Virus record (IMG/VR): IMGVR_UViG_3300009108_000017
Coordinates: 1-43,773 of that record
Reading direction: 5' to 3' (one strand)
DNA: 43,773 nucleotides
Origin: a virus
The position numbers and the translations under genes are program-made. How positions within the stretch are numbered: position 1 is the stretch's first letter; each line of letters begins with the position of its first letter. This document shows positions 42,401 to 43,773 of the stretch, in pieces. The notes below the pieces were generated by a model. That model saw only the letters and a list, made by a program, of their open reading frames with translations. It made no database searches and was not told where the DNA came from.

Positions 42401-43204
42401 AAGATATATTTTACCATTGTTTGCACGAATATCAGAATTTTGACCAACAGCAGCATTAGTATCCCAAGCAGTAATTTCTGAACCATCAATATAAACTTTA
42501 AGACGATCAGCAGCTGTGCCTTGAGAACTATCCCATGCAACTACAATATGAACCCAATCAGTCGTACTCGTAAATGTTTGTGTTGATATTCTTACAGTTG
42601 TATCTCCTTGTTGAATATATATTTTATTAGCTGCTTGCCATCCAACTTGATTTCTAGCAGTAGAACTACCAGAATAATTTGCCCACATTCTTTGGTCTGA
42701 AGAAATTGATGCCCTCTTAAACCACCAACTCTGTGTTCCCTTTGTAGTAGAACCACCAGACAAACTTGCCTTTGACATATCATCTGAACTAGCTCGAGTA
42801 AATCTACAAGAGTATGGAATTGCAGGAATAGCTGGGGAACTATTCTCAGCAGTAATACCCGTAGCGTCCTCATAGTTATCTATTACTTGGTCAATCATAT
42901 TATACTTGGTCAACTGGTCAACAGCACCAATTTGCAAACCAAGTCGTGCTAACTGATTTTCTATTGGATTAAAATCTGTCGTGATACCAGTTAATGCAGT
43001 TCCATCAAGTACAGGTAAAGCACCAGTAAGATTTGCAGCTGTCAGATTGGTTAATGCAGAACCATTGAGTGCAGGTAAAGCACCAGACAATTTACTGGAA
43101 CTCAATGCAGCTATATTGTCATTTGATATTGTGTTATCATCAAAGTCAATACCTGCAATAGTTCCATCTTCAATGTTACTTGCTTTTATAGTATTTAGTG
43201 CCAT
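39458..43204 (-). CDS. Giant multi-domain tail fibre with LamG-like and cupredoxin-like modules
   Basis: 1248 residues. Adapter repeats at 40-75, a helical linker, LamG-like domains at about 130-295 and 430-595, a split small domain starting at 645, a SPRY/concanavalin-like domain (about 725-900), a cupredoxin-like module (914-994) and a final LamG-like domain (1035-1210). The C-terminus TRIHGTSLAWS matches the 481-residue paralogue. The adhesins are probably sugar-binding. The cupredoxin-like module has H937, C985, H988 and M991 in the blue-copper ligand order. A late promoter lies 25 bases upstream of the ATG. It is the largest gene in the window. Confidence 0.88.
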   Translation of the reverse strand: MALNTIKASNIEDGTIAGIDFDDNTISNDNIAALSSSKLSGALPALNGSALTNLTAANLTGALPVLDGTALTGITTDFNPIENQLARLGLQIGAVDQLTKYNMIDQVIDNYEDATGITAENSSPAIPAIPYSCRFTRASSDDMSKASLSGGSTTKGTQSWWFKRASISSDQRMWANYSGSSTARNQVGWQAANKIYIQQGDTTVRISTQTFTSTTDWVHIVVAWDSSQGTAADRLKVYIDGSEITAWDTNAAVGQNSDIRANNGKIYLGRRETSSLYFDGYLADFRSVDGQQLTPSTFGQTVSGVWKPKTVTGLTYGTNGFYLDFADSSALGNDVSGNNIDFTVANLTSGDRSTDTPQPSAVPAAVNTGSSTSAELQGSAGAKYYEGQVTAVAAVAAMTDASSSAHTVTATNAVISTASKKIGTHSIAFDGDGDRVEITSHSDFSFGTNPFTIEFWYNVTVLNGNTGSSAQNLLIGDNGYNSVWAIGLMNDFYPAVYLANTRTLYSATVPTLNTWYHLAWVREGSGSNQSKLYINGTLASNGTGTVGTNFSNSNNLFLGQQGNTSWRGTTRDLEGYLEEIRISNVARYTSNFTAFGQGGGTIASPTQFTSDANTKLLVHGGAVAAVAASDSMSLISTTTTAQTAPTKADIMIQTEDEVGTATINTDVKVGVSRDALNYVDTTLVNKGTWGTNQNVWAANDVTIPGTITKAITARSSKFHIDEVETPASWSTSTTPSAASEFTGSPSSFSYGSGTVTATTNNKAMYSTATLSGDFEVEAKITAGESAAGWFGVFDSAEVGSFNSSQENGNMVSFTDTWFIATQARDTKTEGLCGGSNSSLAAYTCSNNDVHKFKRVGSTLTVYQNGTLKHTATNIITGTMHIFFGAGGGGSSPYASYADISWKSGWTALSYSNQQPTLELTEGYTYKFDTSHATLSGHTFKFATAADAAGSTQYTTGVTESGTPGSANAYTQIAVAGSAPTLYYYCSNHASMGGTANTPAEAATTSMRYKIETKNQSYTAAVGTAYTVSAVSNATTSTTQKKFGTHSLSFPANGDYFSIEDNATWDYGTGDFTWEMWIYLAAISSQKKLFGSNQWGTQTYDWIFDVNPNRTLRLQLHGPPSPELSTSSTVPVSTWCHVACSRSSGTVKIFIDGTQGASTTMAQNLANVGTPFLGWKPANSGDGFIGYMDEVRLSNTARYTSNFTPATSAFTTDANTQLLLHGDGNLTDSSYTAESGKITRIHGTSLAWS

Positions 43205-43228
43205 TAGTTATTTTTTATAATTTTTTAA

Positions 43229-43236
43229 TATTTATA
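43229..43236 (-). promoter_or_regulatory. Late promoter of the giant fibre
   Basis: TATAAATA on the minus strand, 25 bases upstream of the ATG at 43204, in the gap after the partial fibre gene at 43272. It probably drives the fibre run from here downwards. Confidence 0.7.
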
Positions 43237-43271
43237 ATTATGTCTTACTCACTTTGGACTTTTTGTTTTCC

Positions 43272-43773
43272 TTAGTATTGTGCGCCTGTTGGCCCATTAT
43301 ATCTACCACCCGCTGTAACTAAATCTCCGACATCGGTAGCATTAGCATCACTCGCCAGCGTAAACTTCTCAATTATAGTATTGTGTGAATCAGGCCAAAT
43401 ACCTCCCATACAATAACCATATGTTGTTGATGTTACGCCGGTAAGGTCAAATCGAGCAACAGTTAAATCTCCAACATCAGTAGAAGTGATACTTGAACCA
43501 AAGGCAAATTTTCGTATATAATTACTTTGACTGGGTTCTCCTCCTCCAGATTGATAACCATATGTTTCTGTTGATTGATTTGCATGAGAAGCTTGTGGAT
43601 ATATCATATCACCAACATCAACAGCATTAGAAGATGCTTGCATTTGATAACGATCAATAGTATTATTTGTGCCAGGATAACCACCTGTGCAATAACCATA
43701 ACTATTTCCAACATCAGAATTACCACCTGGATAATTTCTCGCAACACTTAAATCACCGACATCAGCAGCATTA
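43272..43773 (-). CDS. Kelch-like fibre/adhesin, paralogue F, 5' end beyond window
   Basis: The reading frame is open from the window edge to the stop at 43272. The visible C-terminal part has three full repeats and part of another (YGYCTGGYPGTNNTIDRY, YGYQSGGGEPSQSNYI, YGYCMGGIWPDSHN; each with VGDL) and ends in GPTGAQY, as in the other copies. It lies upstream of the LamG fibres, so the Kelch-like family flanks them on both sides. Confidence 0.8.
   Translation of the reverse strand, partial: NAADVGDLSVARNYPGGNSDVGNSYGYCTGGYPGTNNTIDRYQMQASSNAVDVGDMIYPQASHANQSTETYGYQSGGGEPSQSNYIRKFAFGSSITSTDVGDLTVARFDLTGVTSTTYGYCMGGIWPDSHNTIIEKFTLASDANATDVGDLVTAGGRYNGPTGAQY

Noticed and set aside
1-43773. 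tRNA genes, integrase, insertion sequences
   Set aside because: None seen on either strand; the genes are densely packed on one strand with short gaps.

Overview
The window is a continuous, AT-rich piece of the genome of a tailed, contractile (T4-like) bacteriophage. Every gene lies on the minus strand, so transcription runs from high to low coordinates. The identification rests on a long run of recognisable T4 core genes: neck proteins gp13, gp14 and gp15; terminase gp16 and gp17; sheath gp18; tube gp19; portal gp20; prohead protease gp21; scaffold gp22; major capsid gp23; recombination and replication proteins UvsY, UvsW, gp46 and gp47; and the late sigma factor gp55. The cargo (Hsp20, a CobS-like AAA+ protein, 2OG-Fe(II) oxygenase, dUTPase, LamG and Kelch-like fibres) resembles marine T4-like phages of cyanobacteria or SAR11-type bacteria. 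The host cannot be fixed from the sequence; a low-GC marine Gram-negative is the best inference. No tRNA, CRISPR array, integrase or insertion sequence was seen, and no stretch over 300 bases lacks a gene.

Layout in the direction of transcription. (1) 43773-28659 is a 15 kb adhesin and fibre region: the end of one Kelch-like fibre gene, a 1248-residue multi-domain fibre with LamG-like domains and a cupredoxin-like module, a second LamG fibre, small structural proteins, a TELN-repeat fibre, then five tandem paralogues that each carry six Kelch-like repeats. (2) 28654-15650 is the morphogenesis block: gp13-gp14-gp15, a 74-residue unknown, gp16, gp17, gp18, gp19, gp20, four small proteins, gp21, gp22 and gp23. 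(3) 15577-13253 holds a secreted thioredoxin-like protein, a staphylococcal-type nuclease, a 49-residue protein, a second tail-tube-like protein and UvsY. (4) 13250-5663 is a DNA metabolism and regulation block: UvsW, two small proteins, dUTPase, gp55, a proline dehydrogenase, a 2OG-Fe(II) oxygenase, a zinc ribbon, gp47, a HAD phosphatase and gp46. (5) 5666-4371 has small membrane, lipoprotein and zinc-ribbon genes and Hsp20. (6) 4194-1 has a VWA/HExxH protein, its AAA+ partner and the start of a secreted protein.

Regulation is readable. T4-type late promoters (TATAAATA on the minus strand) precede gp22, gp19, the giant fibre and the small-ORF/tube-like pair. Three strong hairpin terminators follow gp23, gp19 and hsp20. 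A second promoter class shares a 14-base box (CTTTTTCCTTGTAT, allowing one change) exactly 17 bases from an extended -10 (TGnTATWAT). It precedes the AAA+ gene, the VWA gene, uvsY and the 49-residue gene, and looks like a phage-specific early or middle promoter. hsp20 has a perfect-consensus sigma-70 promoter.

The most notable points are the phage-encoded proline dehydrogenase overlapping a 2OG oxygenase gene, the AAA+/VWA-metalloprotease pair under matching promoters, the tandem family of six-repeat fibre genes, the cupredoxin-like copper-site motif inside a tail fibre, and the shared promoter class, one copy of which predicts a leaderless uvsY mRNA.
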